Shown here piece by piece: positions 27,640 to 35,030 of a DNA stretch of 64,000 nt; position 1 is the stretch's first letter, and each line of letters opens with the position of its first letter. Location of the stretch: positions 558,001 through 622,000 of the forward strand of contig NZ_JANSGD010000001.1 in the NCBI RefSeq assembly GCF_024742075.1, written 5' to 3'. The position numbers and the translations under genes are program-made. Under the pieces are notes generated by a model. That model had not been told where the DNA came from, searched no databases, and worked only from the letters and a program-made list of their open reading frames with translations. Source of the DNA: Facklamia sp. 7083-14-GEN3 (GTDB lineage Bacteria > Bacillota > Bacilli > Lactobacillales > Aerococcaceae).

Positions 27640-27700
27640 GACGCCACCCTATCTTTCATTATTTTAATTCTATTATACAAAAGTTCTCTTTAACTTAAAA

Positions 27701-29173
27701 CTAAACTTGCTTAGCAGAATCTAGTAGGTGTTTGACACAAGCTTCTGCTTGCTTGTAAGTAAGCTTGGTATTATTATTACCAAATTGAGTAGAAAAGATC
27801 CAATGTCCTGTGAGATATAGATGGTCTAGTAAGCCGTATTTTTGACTAAGAACTTGTGTATGTGGCCAATCCACTAAAATCCCACCTAATGGATTAGCTT
27901 GAATCACTCCTTCTTGATACATTTGATTAATTAAAGGATCATGCGGAGCCGCTCTATCTAAATTTTGGTCAAAGCCAGTGGCATTAACTAAATAGCCCGT
28001 CTGATAGCGCAGTCCCTTTTGAGTGACAACAGTAAAGCCTTGATCATTGACTTCGACATCTTTCATTCCTGAAACAATGCGGATACGGCCATCTCTTAGA
28101 CCTTGCAAGATAAATTCAATACTTTCAGCCGGTGTTTGGCTTCTAAAATGTTCAAAAAGTCCCATAAAATCTTTAAAGAAACGGATACGGTCATGTGATG
28201 ATAAAGCCATATTTAATGCCGGTAAAAAGGCTGTTAACTTACGACCATATAATTGCAAGATACTTAAACGACGGTTTTGTTGGTGAATAGCCATTAAGCC
28301 TTCTCCAATTGACCCTTGACTGTATCTTTCGACTAAAGCTTTCCAATTCACCCCATTAGCCTCCATATCCGCTTCAAATTGATGGAAGATGGTTTCTAAA
28401 GGAATCGTTTGATTGTCAGATTGCGCCAATTGCTTATCAATCCACTCAGCATTTAAATTGAAGATTAAATCTTCAGCGTAACGTTCAAACTTAGGGGTAG
28501 AAAAAGGTTGGTCTAAAATATAAAAAGTTACGGGATGATCAATGGTAATCGGATAGTGGTCTTGTAGATAGCGCATAATATCAATACCAGTCAAGCCTGA
28601 ACCTATAATACCAATATTTTTTTGATAATCTAAATCAGATAAAACTTGTTCTACTGGGTAAGGATGATGAATATAGTTTTCATTCCCCAATAGATTGTAA
28701 TGATCGGCATAAGGTGGATGTCCGACTGTCATTATGACCGAATCATAAGGGCCGTATTGCTTTCCGTTTTCATCAAACAAATAATAGCTTTGTTTTGATT
28801 TGATTTTTAGCTGGTGGATGCGTTGATTCACCACATGAATGATTTCATTTTCAAAGTATGGCCTAAAATAATCTTGAATATACTCACCGAAAATTGGTCT
28901 CGGTGAGAAAATGTCTCTTTCAGCATATTCTGGATAATGGTCTTGTAACCACCGTAAATAATGATCTGAATCTTGCCATTCAAAGCCTAAATCTCCAACA
29001 TAAGAGTTCATTAATAACTGTTTAGAATCAGGCTCATAAGGAGACCCCACGCCCAATTGGTTGCGTTCTTCAAATACATCCACATGACTTATCAGACCTT
29101 GCTGATTTTCTTCAACGATTGTTTTAACAGCGGCCGCTCCAGCGACACCCGCTCCAATAATTGCTACTTTCAT
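27701..29173 (-). CDS. FAD/NAD(P)-binding protein (NAD_binding_9 type)
   Basis: This flavoprotein has an N-terminal dinucleotide-binding motif (IIGAGVAGAAAV), a second one near residue 160 (IGIIGSGLTGIDIM) and a late YLVNATGF motif. The layout resembles the HpyO-like FAD-NAD(P)-binding family found with an unknown substrate in many Lactobacillales. ATG 29173 is chosen; the frame can be extended to TTG 29185, but GAGGTG, which serves as ribosome binding site, lies between. No partner gene indicates a pathway; a monooxygenase or oxidoreductase role is a guess. Confidence 0.75.
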   Translation of the reverse strand: MKVAIIGAGVAGAAAVKTIVEENQQGLISHVDVFEERNQLGVGSPYEPDSKQLLMNSYVGDLGFEWQDSDHYLRWLQDHYPEYAERDIFSPRPIFGEYIQDYFRPYFENEIIHVVNQRIHQLKIKSKQSYYLFDENGKQYGPYDSVIMTVGHPPYADHYNLLGNENYIHHPYPVEQVLSDLDYQKNIGIIGSGLTGIDIMRYLQDHYPITIDHPVTFYILDQPFSTPKFERYAEDLIFNLNAEWIDKQLAQSDNQTIPLETIFHQFEADMEANGVNWKALVERYSQGSIGEGLMAIHQQNRRLSILQLYGRKLTAFLPALNMALSSHDRIRFFKDFMGLFEHFRSQTPAESIEFILQGLRDGRIRIVSGMKDVEVNDQGFTVVTQKGLRYQTGYLVNATGFDQNLDRAAPHDPLINQMYQEGVIQANPLGGILVDWPHTQVLSQKYGLLDHLYLTGHWIFSTQFGNNNTKLTYKQAEACVKHLLDSAKQV

Positions 29174-29249
29174 AATGCACCTCAATTATCTTTTTCTCAG
29201 CCTCTATTATAACGGATTTGAATCCGCTTTACATCATGGATAAAAACAA

Positions 29250-29274
29250 ATAAAAGGGCCTCTCTAGGAGACCC
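29250..29274 (-). terminator. Terminator of the DUF4230 gene
   Basis: The hairpin AGGGCCTC-TCTA-GGAGACCCT (one mismatch) is followed on the minus strand by TTTTATTTG. It lies just downstream of the stop at 29282. Confidence 0.65.
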
Positions 29275-29281
29275 TATTGAT

Positions 29282-29908
29282 TTAGCTTGCTGTTTCAATG
29301 GTTAGTTGAATTTCAGGATTAACAGCTTGTAGCATATCAGTTATTAAATCTTTTATTTGGTTTTGCGAATAGTTTTGTGTTTCTGTTAGTAATCCATTAG
29401 CTAATGCTTCATTTTCCATTTCTTTTTTCAAGTCTCCTTGAAGTGCCACAACATCATCAACTTTGATTGGATTAAAAATTGAACCGTCTTCATCAAGAAT
29501 ATCAACAGAATCCTCATTTACTTCATGCGCTAAAATTTTAGCTTGAGGAACTTCAACTACTAACTGTTCTCCATCAGAACTGAACTCAAGTTTTTCTAAA
29601 TCTACACCTGTATGTATCACGCCTGAATAAGTCAGCATAAACTTTGATTCAGTAAAAGGAATTTTCCAATTCTTAATTGCTTTTTGCTTTTCAAAATGGC
29701 CCATATTAGTATAGTGGTATTTCATAGTAGTTAATTCCTTAGCATCCTCCAAACGGTTTTTGATTAGTACTAATTCTTGATCTGTTATTTGATTAGGGAT
29801 CGATTCGACATAATGATTAAATCCGTACCAAGTTATCCAGCCTAAGAAAAATAGAACTCCCAGAATCAAAAAGAAATAATTAAAAAATCTTTTAACTGCA
29901 TGTTTCAT
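29282..29908 (-). CDS. DUF4230 membrane-anchored protein
   Basis: One N-terminal membrane helix (FFNYFFLILGVLFFLGWITW) is followed by an extracellular beta-rich domain of about 175 residues. The segment LTTMKYHYTNMGHFEK to HTGVDLEKL fits the DUF4230 pattern. The function of the family is unknown. It lies about 100 bases downstream of the endolysin gene in the same direction, and no clear terminator separates them, so it may be read with the lysis cassette at low level. Confidence 0.72.
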   Translation of the reverse strand: MKHAVKRFFNYFFLILGVLFFLGWITWYGFNHYVESIPNQITDQELVLIKNRLEDAKELTTMKYHYTNMGHFEKQKAIKNWKIPFTESKFMLTYSGVIHTGVDLEKLEFSSDGEQLVVEVPQAKILAHEVNEDSVDILDEDGSIFNPIKVDDVVALQGDLKKEMENEALANGLLTETQNYSQNQIKDLITDMLQAVNPEIQLTIETAS

Positions 29909-30012
29909 CTATTCACCTCTTCTAAAGTTTACCTTCTGTTTATCATAACATAAACATTAAGGATAGTATCCGTCTTAAGATGGAGAGGTAAATATAAAAG
30001 AGATTCAACAAG

Positions 30013-31068
30013 TTATTCCGTTAATTGAATAATTTGATATCTTCTACCTGCTAATTCAAAAATAGCTTTAATTTGTTGCCTATCTTCTTCAATTGGTAAA
30101 GCTAATTGCCGACGAAATTGATTCATTTCAGAACGAGTATATCCAGGACACAGACTGTTATTATTAACCTCCCAATGTCCTTTGACAGCGGAAGCTGGTA
30201 GATTTAAGTCTTTCATTAATTTACGAGTTAGCCAGTCTCTAGCTTTGATTTGTTGCGGAGAATAGTCTTCTTTGGCATTGGCTTCAACAGATAGATGGAC
30301 ACAGAAATGATTACAATTCGCTACTCCCCAAGTAATGCGTTCTAAGTCATAATTTTGGTAAATACGCGCTTGACTATCAATATAAAAATGATAGCCTCCT
30401 CGATCCCATGCACGTTGTTTTTGCCAAAAGGACTCGTGATTTGTGATATGACGATTCAAATCCCTTTTAACACCCGTATAGTGCCAAACAATAGTCGTTA
30501 TAGCATCTAATGACCGATCATCAGACTGTCCTCCTAAAGCTTCTAATCGACGGTCAATAATAACTGATTCATTCAATTGGTCACTTTCGCCATGATCTTC
30601 ATTGGCTGGTAAATTATACGACGTAAGGTCATAAGCTTTGATTATTTGTATTAACTTTTCACCGTAGAGTGGATCACTGGCGTAAATCCCTGCTAGAGAC
30701 CTAGCTTCTTCAAAAGAATCCTTGGCGTCTATAGCGGACTTATAAGCAACATTCTTGCGGTAATTAGTTGAAGTGAAGAAATTGGCATGGTCTTCAATTC
30801 CTTCTTCAAGACTTTTATAAGCGCGAAATTGGGAGACAATCATCTGTCCATTTGCTTCGAGTGAGGGATGTTCTACCACCTTACCTTTCCAAGGAAAAGA
30901 CGCCTTAATACCAAAGCCATTATTGGATTTGAGATAAAGCGGAGACCTGCCGCCATTGGATTCTATAACAAATTGCGCCATCCGCGTCGCAACGGATATG
31001 GGACTTTGATATTTCTGGAAAAGCGGTGCTAAGCTAGCCAATCTTTTAATCATCCAAGTATCTTTCAT
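30013..31068 (-). CDS. Two-domain endolysin: glucosaminidase-like plus N-acetylmuramoyl-L-alanine amidase
   Basis: The N-terminal part (about residues 5-155) resembles the GH73 glucosaminidase fold: AQFVIESNGGRSPLY with the likely catalytic Glu, NGFGIKAS, and the ending YASDPLYGEKLIQIIKAYDL. The C-terminal part is an Amidase_2/PGRP-type zinc amidase with IVWHYTG, GGYHFYID, and GHWEVNNNSLCPGY carrying zinc ligands. No signal peptide and no separate SH3 or LysM binding domain are seen, so release depends on a holin. The ATG at 31068 overlaps the holin stop (ATGA). An upstream ATG at 31086 has a poorer ribosome binding site. It is the last gene of the sigma/holin cassette. Confidence 0.85.
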   Translation of the reverse strand: MKDTWMIKRLASLAPLFQKYQSPISVATRMAQFVIESNGGRSPLYLKSNNGFGIKASFPWKGKVVEHPSLEANGQMIVSQFRAYKSLEEGIEDHANFFTSTNYRKNVAYKSAIDAKDSFEEARSLAGIYASDPLYGEKLIQIIKAYDLTSYNLPANEDHGESDQLNESVIIDRRLEALGGQSDDRSLDAITTIVWHYTGVKRDLNRHITNHESFWQKQRAWDRGGYHFYIDSQARIYQNYDLERITWGVANCNHFCVHLSVEANAKEDYSPQQIKARDWLTRKLMKDLNLPASAVKGHWEVNNNSLCPGYTRSEMNQFRRQLALPIEEDRQQIKAIFELAGRRYQIIQLTE

Positions 31069-31298
31069 CCCAGCAAGGTCCCCCATCCTTTAGGCGAGTT
31101 ATCATTATGATGATAGTGATAGGAAGATATTTGTAAGATAGAGCCTAAAAAGATGGTTAGTAAATTTATCAGTCCCACCCATTGGCTTCCTTGATTCATG
31201 TGGTATAAATCTGCCATTCCCTGTACGAAGACTGCTAAGGCTGGCAGAAAAATAAGAACCAGCCATTTTCCTAAATCATAAAAACGATTCGATAGCAT
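31065..31298 (-). CDS. Holin (phage Dp-1 holin-like)
   Basis: This 77-residue membrane protein has two hydrophobic helices (WLVLIFLPALAVFVQGM and VGLINLLTIFLGSILQIS), a short charged N-terminus and a polar tail SSYHYHHNDNS. The pattern YD-GKW--LIFLPALA ... LLTIFLG--L-ISS-Y resembles the pneumococcal phage Dp-1 holin family. It would make pores that let the endolysin reach the wall. ATG 31298 has AAAGGATG upstream; the frame could start further up, but without a ribosome binding site. It overlaps the endolysin by four bases. Confidence 0.82.
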   Translation of the reverse strand: MLSNRFYDLGKWLVLIFLPALAVFVQGMADLYHMNQGSQWVGLINLLTIFLGSILQISSYHYHHNDNSPKGWGTLLG

Positions 31299-31321
31299 GC
31301 AATCATCCTTTCTATTTGATT

Positions 31322-31546
31322 TTATAGTGACTGACAACGCTCAACCTGCCACATATAATGATCGTGCCAATCCACCTTTTGTTTGATGGTTAGTAACTCT
31401 TTGTTAAATGCTTCTAGTTTGGCCTGCATCCAATCAATGCGTTCAATCAGATTATGCAAGGCTGTAATCAAGCCAATCAGCTTAGAAATCAAAGTAATCA
31501 CGGCAATAATCGCTCCAGCATAAGAACCTATATCAATTAAATGCAT
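31322..31546 (-). CDS. Small membrane protein with coiled-coil tail
   Basis: This 74-residue protein has one N-terminal membrane helix (YAGAIIAVITLISKLIGLI) and an amphipathic coiled-coil-like tail (LIERIDWMQAKLEAFNKELLTIKQKVDW). I do not recognise a family. Its place between DUF2922 and the holin, and its shape, recall YvrJ or XhlA-type small proteins that accompany such cassettes in other Firmicutes. It could be a holin partner or antiholin. ATG 31546 has AAAGGAGG seven bases upstream. Confidence 0.75.
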   Translation of the reverse strand: MHLIDIGSYAGAIIAVITLISKLIGLITALHNLIERIDWMQAKLEAFNKELLTIKQKVDWHDHYMWQVERCQSL

Positions 31547-31570
31547 TTGGAACCTCCTTTCAGCAATAAA

Positions 31571-31592
31571 GAGCTGAGCGAACACTCAGCTC
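31571..31592 (-). other. Intercistronic hairpin inside the sigma/lysis cassette
   Basis: A perfect 8-bp stem GAGCTGAG / CTCAGCTC has a 6-base loop. The minus-strand exit is TTTATTGCTG, so it is at most a weak terminator. It divides the sigma-DUF1659-DUF2922 part from the membrane protein-holin-endolysin part and may lower expression of the lysis genes. Confidence 0.6.
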
Positions 31593-31607
31593 CTATAAAA
31601 TTTTTAA

Positions 31608-31847
31608 TTAAGCTTCTTCATAGGCATAAACATCGGTAACGTTACGCTCGACATAGCGTGCGGCAACCGGAGTTGCATACATATCTAAACCCTTTTCATC
31701 CTTAAATAAATCACAATCTACCAAAGTCTGCATCACAGCTTCGGCTGTTTCTTTGTTAATGGTTTCTGTGGGCTGATTGATTGTAATCTTACGCGTTTTC
31801 CCCGCGGCATCTAAGAAAATTAATTCCAATACCATACTATCTTTCAT
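31608..31847 (-). CDS. DUF2922 family protein
   Basis: This 79-residue cytoplasmic protein of the DUF2922 family has LELIFLDAAGKTRKITINQP at the N-terminus and ARYVERNVTDVY near the C-terminus. The function is unknown. DUF2922 genes typically sit next to DUF1659 genes in Firmicutes, as here. ATG 31847 has AAAGGGG upstream; GTG/ATG candidates further up lie before that box. It is separated by about 20 bases from DUF1659. Confidence 0.82.
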   Translation of the reverse strand: MKDSMVLELIFLDAAGKTRKITINQPTETINKETAEAVMQTLVDCDLFKDEKGLDMYATPVAARYVERNVTDVYAYEEA

Positions 31848-31868
31848 CTTAATTTCCCCTTTCAATTA

Positions 31869-32072
31869 TTAAACGAAGTTATAAGCATAAACCGCTTGAG
31901 TTGTATCGGTTGGATTAATAGTTAATTGATCAATTTGATCCTTAACTAATTGCACTTGATTGGGAGTAACCCCCTCAATCAAGCCTTGAATAGAGACCAT
32001 AAAAGTCTTTTCGGTAGTTGGATTCATGCCTTTAAGCGATAAACGTCCTGATTTGTATTCTTTACTCTCCAT
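31869..32072 (-). CDS. DUF1659 family protein
   Basis: This 67-residue protein has the DUF1659 layout: a short N-terminus, KTFMVSIQGLIEGVTPNQV, then LTINPTDTTQAVYAYN. The function is unknown; with DUF2922 it forms a conserved pair in Firmicutes, often beside sigma factors and holin-like genes. AGGAGG lies upstream of ATG 32072. It begins about 45 bases after the sigma gene stop. Confidence 0.82.
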   Translation of the reverse strand: MESKEYKSGRLSLKGMNPTTEKTFMVSIQGLIEGVTPNQVQLVKDQIDQLTINPTDTTQAVYAYNFV

Positions 32073-32117
32073 TTTTATTCCTCCTAAGTATTTTTGTAAG
32101 CCGCACGCTCTTACACC

Positions 32118-32696
32118 TTATACACACATTTTGATGACTAAAACCGGCAAGAAAAAGAGAAAATCTTTTGATACAGGGTCAAAAAGATGTCTCAACTTGT
32201 TGGCAATTCGCTTTTTATCATAGCGTAAAGTCCGCTCTGAAATCTGACAGAGCTGACAAATTTCCCAGTTGAGCCATTTTCCCTTTAAGATCAAGTTAAA
32301 TATCTTTAATTCGCGTCTGGTTAAATGCTCTTTAGCCGACTGTTCTAGCAGGTATTGAGCCTCTTGAGTTTCTGCCTCTCCTGCTTCTTCAATTAGGTCT
32401 GATAAAGTAAGAGGATCGGTGGGTGTTACTTGATGGGCTGACTGACGGAAGCGATTGAGTAAGAACCAACGCAAACCCTTACCAGCATATGCGACAAATT
32501 GGTAGCGATCGTCTTGACAATTTAAGGGATCGCCTTGAAAGTTTTGATAAAGTCTTAATAACTCTAACCGCATCTCCTGCAGATGGTCTTGGTAGTCAAT
32601 ATCATAAACAGATAATTGATAGTGGTGGAGACAATGGTGGATGAGCGGATCAAATAGAATAATAACATTGGTTAATTCTTCTTGTGTTTTTTTCAT
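32118..32696 (-). CDS. Sigma-70 family alternative sigma factor
   Basis: This 192-residue sigma factor has a weak region 2 (YQDHLQEMRLELLRLYQNFQ ... YQFVAYAGKGLRWFLLNRFR) and a good region 4 helix-turn-helix (LTRRELKIFNLILKGKW, WEICQLCQISERTLRYDKKRIANKL). There is no region 1 or 3. It resembles small SigH/ComX/UviA-like factors that control competence or toxin and bacteriocin release. The last 16 residues are strongly hydrophobic (DFLFFLPVLVIKM), which is odd for a sigma factor. AAGGAGG lies before ATG 32696, and immediately upstream of that is a complete terminator, so expression may need read-through. It probably drives the downstream DUF and lysis genes. Confidence 0.8.
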   Translation of the reverse strand: MKKTQEELTNVIILFDPLIHHCLHHYQLSVYDIDYQDHLQEMRLELLRLYQNFQGDPLNCQDDRYQFVAYAGKGLRWFLLNRFRQSAHQVTPTDPLTLSDLIEEAGEAETQEAQYLLEQSAKEHLTRRELKIFNLILKGKWLNWEICQLCQISERTLRYDKKRIANKLRHLFDPVSKDFLFFLPVLVIKMCV

Positions 32697-32722
32697 AAGT
32701 TTACCTCCTTAAATTTTGACAT

Positions 32723-32771
32723 AAAAAAGACGGGCAGATAGCTAAGGAGTATCCTTACAATCATGCCCGTC
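32723..32771 (-). terminator. Terminator/attenuator in front of the sigma gene
   Basis: The outer stem GACGGGCA / TGCCCGTC (32729-32736 with 32764-32771) and inner stem AAGGA / TCCTT (32744-32748 with 32752-32756) are followed by T6 on the minus strand. It stands between the 57-codon gene and the sigma ribosome binding site, with no promoter visible after it. Confidence 0.8.
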
Positions 32772-32782
32772 TAGCAGTTCTT

Positions 32783-32956
32783 TTAACTTTTTAACTTATT
32801 CTTTTTATGAGTTACCTGTACTTCTTGAATGTTTACACTATCGGACGTTCGAAATTGAATCTTGGTTTCAATTCCTTTACTAACAATGACAACGATCTTC
32901 TGCTTTAAATCAAGTTCACAGACTTTTTTGCCCTTCGTATTTCTTATTTCGAGCAT
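32783..32956 (-). CDS. Small protein upstream of the sigma factor (57 residues)
   Basis: A short minus-strand frame starts at ATG 32956 with an excellent AGGAGG six bases upstream and stops at 32783. The protein begins MLEIRNTKGKKVCELDLKQK, continues through a hydrophobic strand IVVIVSKGIETKIQF, and ends with a very basic tail THKKNKLKS. It has no membrane helix. The stop lies 12 bases before the terminator stem. I do not recognise it. It may regulate the cassette, as the first gene or a regulatory leader peptide. Confidence 0.7.
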   Translation of the reverse strand: MLEIRNTKGKKVCELDLKQKIVVIVSKGIETKIQFRTSDSVNIQEVQVTHKKNKLKS

Positions 32957-33408
32957 CTGAATCCTCCTGATTGATTCAACTTCAATGAGTTTATTGACTC
33001 TTCATAGCCAATCATATTCTTAATAGAAAATCTTATAGTCAATACGGCTTCAAGACCAAGCTGAATGAGTGAATTAAGTGATGAAAAATAATCTATAACT
33101 CCAAGCTTTCGGTGACAGGCTCCCCCTTTCAAGTGTCTTTTGTTAAATGTTGATCAACAATTTGAATTATATTCATTTTTTAGATTTTTGCAATACTTTT
33201 ATAACGTTTTTTATCTTTTAAAATTTCAATAAATATAATTATCTTTTCTGTTCTAATAGATAATTTAAAAATGAAAATGGATAATTTCACATGTCATTTT
33301 CTGAAAAATAGCTTTAAAATAATAATATTAGTAAGACTTCAATTGAAAATGTTAGATTAACGACAGATTTTTATTATTAATAAAACTAATAAATAATCCT
33401 TCTAATAA
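32957..33408. other. Intergenic region upstream of the sigma/lysis cassette
   Basis: This region probably holds the promoter of the cassette on the minus strand; a TTGACT is seen near 33038-33043, but its best -10 is not convincing. A 62-codon frame (32944-33132) overlaps the small gene and its ribosome binding site and looks non-coding. The part from 33140 on is very AT-rich and empty. Confidence 0.5.
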
Positions 33409-34851
33409 TTACCTTCTCCAAAACTCTGCCCCGTGATCAATACCAATACTTGAGGGATCAAAGTGAGGGTCTTGAATGCCCTTGGCTTGTTGATTGGTAT
33501 AGTCTTTTAGAATAGACGCTCCTTGACGGCCAATAAATATTAAAGCGACCACATTGATCCAAACCATCAAGCCATTACCAATATCCGCCAAAGTCCAAAT
33601 GGTATCAGAAACCACTAAAGTGCCAGCAAAAACAGTAGCGAGAAAAACTAGCTTTAAAAGAATAAAAGCCAGCGGTTTATCGCCGATTAAATAAGCTAAA
33701 CTACTCTCAGCATAAAGATAAAATGCCGTTAAAGCAACAAAGGCAAAGATTAAGATCGCAAAAGCAATAAACAAATTACCAAAATTTGGAATGGGAATCA
33801 CGGATTGAATGGCATTGGCTACAAAGGCAGTGCCATATTTCATACCTTTTACCCCTTCAAAAACTATTTCTTTTTGGCTATTCACTACATTGTAAGACCC
33901 GGTCATTAAAATCATAAATGTCGTGGTTGTACAGATAAAAAGGGTGCCGATATACACACTCAGTCCTCCTAATAACCCTTGTTGAGCGGGATGGTTAACT
34001 TTGGAAGTAGCGGATGTTATAGCTGAAGTCCCCATTCCTATCTCATTAGCAAAAGCCCCTCGGCGCATGCCCCATTGAAGAGCAGACCCAATCATGGCTC
34101 CAAAGACGGCATCCCTACCTAAAGCGGATTGAAAAATTAAAACAAGAGTGGCAGGTAATTGATCGATTTTTACTACAATCACGATTAAAGATATTATTAC
34201 ATATAATAAACCAGCAATCGGTGAGATCCTTTGACTAGTGCGACCAATTCGTTTAAGCCCCCCAAAAATGACCAGTCCTAGGATTAAAGTCAAGGCTAAA
34301 GCTAGAAAGAGACTTGGAATATTCAAGGCATTGTGAAGACCTTGAACAATATAAAAAGATTGAACACCTGGCATTAAGAGACTCAAGGAGATGGTGGTAA
34401 TGACCGCATATACTAGAGCAAATACTCTACCTACTTTTTGATTTCTAAAGGCTTGAGCCATATAGTGCGAAGGCCCTGATTTGTATTCATTGTTGATGAC
34501 TTCTTTATAAGTTTGAGCTAAGGTGCCTTCAAGAATAGCAATGCTTGATCCAAATAAAGCCAGCACCCATAGCCAAAAAATAGCTCCTGGTCCGCCAAAA
34601 TAAATACCGGCTGCCATACCGGCGATATTACCCACCCCTACTGTACGAGCAGCTGTAAAAATAAAGGACTGAAAAGGAGATAGGCCAAGTTCAGACTCCC
34701 CTCTTTCCTTCATTAAACGCAAAGTCTCTTTAAAAAGCCTTATTTGGGGAAAGCCCATGATTACGGAATAATAAAAGCCCGTCAATAAAATAATCAAAAT
34801 TAAAGGCAAACTCCATATCATATTGACCATTTGGTTTAATATTTCTGTCAT
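33409..34851 (-). CDS. Sodium:alanine symporter (AGCS) family amino-acid carrier
   Basis: This sodium-coupled alanine or glycine importer has about 10-11 membrane helices. The family signature region GNIAGMAAGIYFGGPGAIFWLWVLALFG and MRRGAFANEIGMGTSAI are present. The length of 480 residues is typical. ATG 34851 is preferred to ATG 34857 because AGGAG then has nine-base spacing. It is monocistronic. Its neighbours, the M20 peptidases, could release amino acids for it, but a terminator separates them. Confidence 0.88.
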   Translation of the reverse strand: MTEILNQMVNMIWSLPLILIILLTGFYYSVIMGFPQIRLFKETLRLMKERGESELGLSPFQSFIFTAARTVGVGNIAGMAAGIYFGGPGAIFWLWVLALFGSSIAILEGTLAQTYKEVINNEYKSGPSHYMAQAFRNQKVGRVFALVYAVITTISLSLLMPGVQSFYIVQGLHNALNIPSLFLALALTLILGLVIFGGLKRIGRTSQRISPIAGLLYVIISLIVIVVKIDQLPATLVLIFQSALGRDAVFGAMIGSALQWGMRRGAFANEIGMGTSAITSATSKVNHPAQQGLLGGLSVYIGTLFICTTTTFMILMTGSYNVVNSQKEIVFEGVKGMKYGTAFVANAIQSVIPIPNFGNLFIAFAILIFAFVALTAFYLYAESSLAYLIGDKPLAFILLKLVFLATVFAGTLVVSDTIWTLADIGNGLMVWINVVALIFIGRQGASILKDYTNQQAKGIQDPHFDPSSIGIDHGAEFWRR

Positions 34852-34993
34852 ATACATCCACTCCTACTATTATAGCAACTTATTCTAATTATAATTATGA
34901 AGATAATTAGAACGATAGTCTTAATAATAGCAGAATTATAGCAGGATACAATATTTATTATGAGAAAGTCCTCATAATATCTTAATTGTTCGT

Positions 34994-35022
34994 AAAAAAT
35001 GCTGGTGAATTCACACCAGCAT
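34994..35022 (-). terminator. Terminator of the M20 peptidase operon
   Basis: ATGCTGGTG / CACCAGCAT forms a 9-bp stem (34999-35007 with 35014-35022) followed by T6 on the minus strand. Confidence 0.8.
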
Positions 35023-35030
35023 AAAAAGTT

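Noticed and set aside
30013-32956. Interpretation as part of a full prophage
   Set aside because: No capsid, portal, tail, terminase, integrase or repressor gene and no attachment repeats are seen; chromosomal genes lie on both sides.
32944-33132. 62-codon minus-strand frame upstream of the sigma cassette
   Set aside because: It overlaps the start and ribosome binding site of the 57-codon gene, has no recognisable feature and has an untypical composition; more likely leader or promoter DNA.
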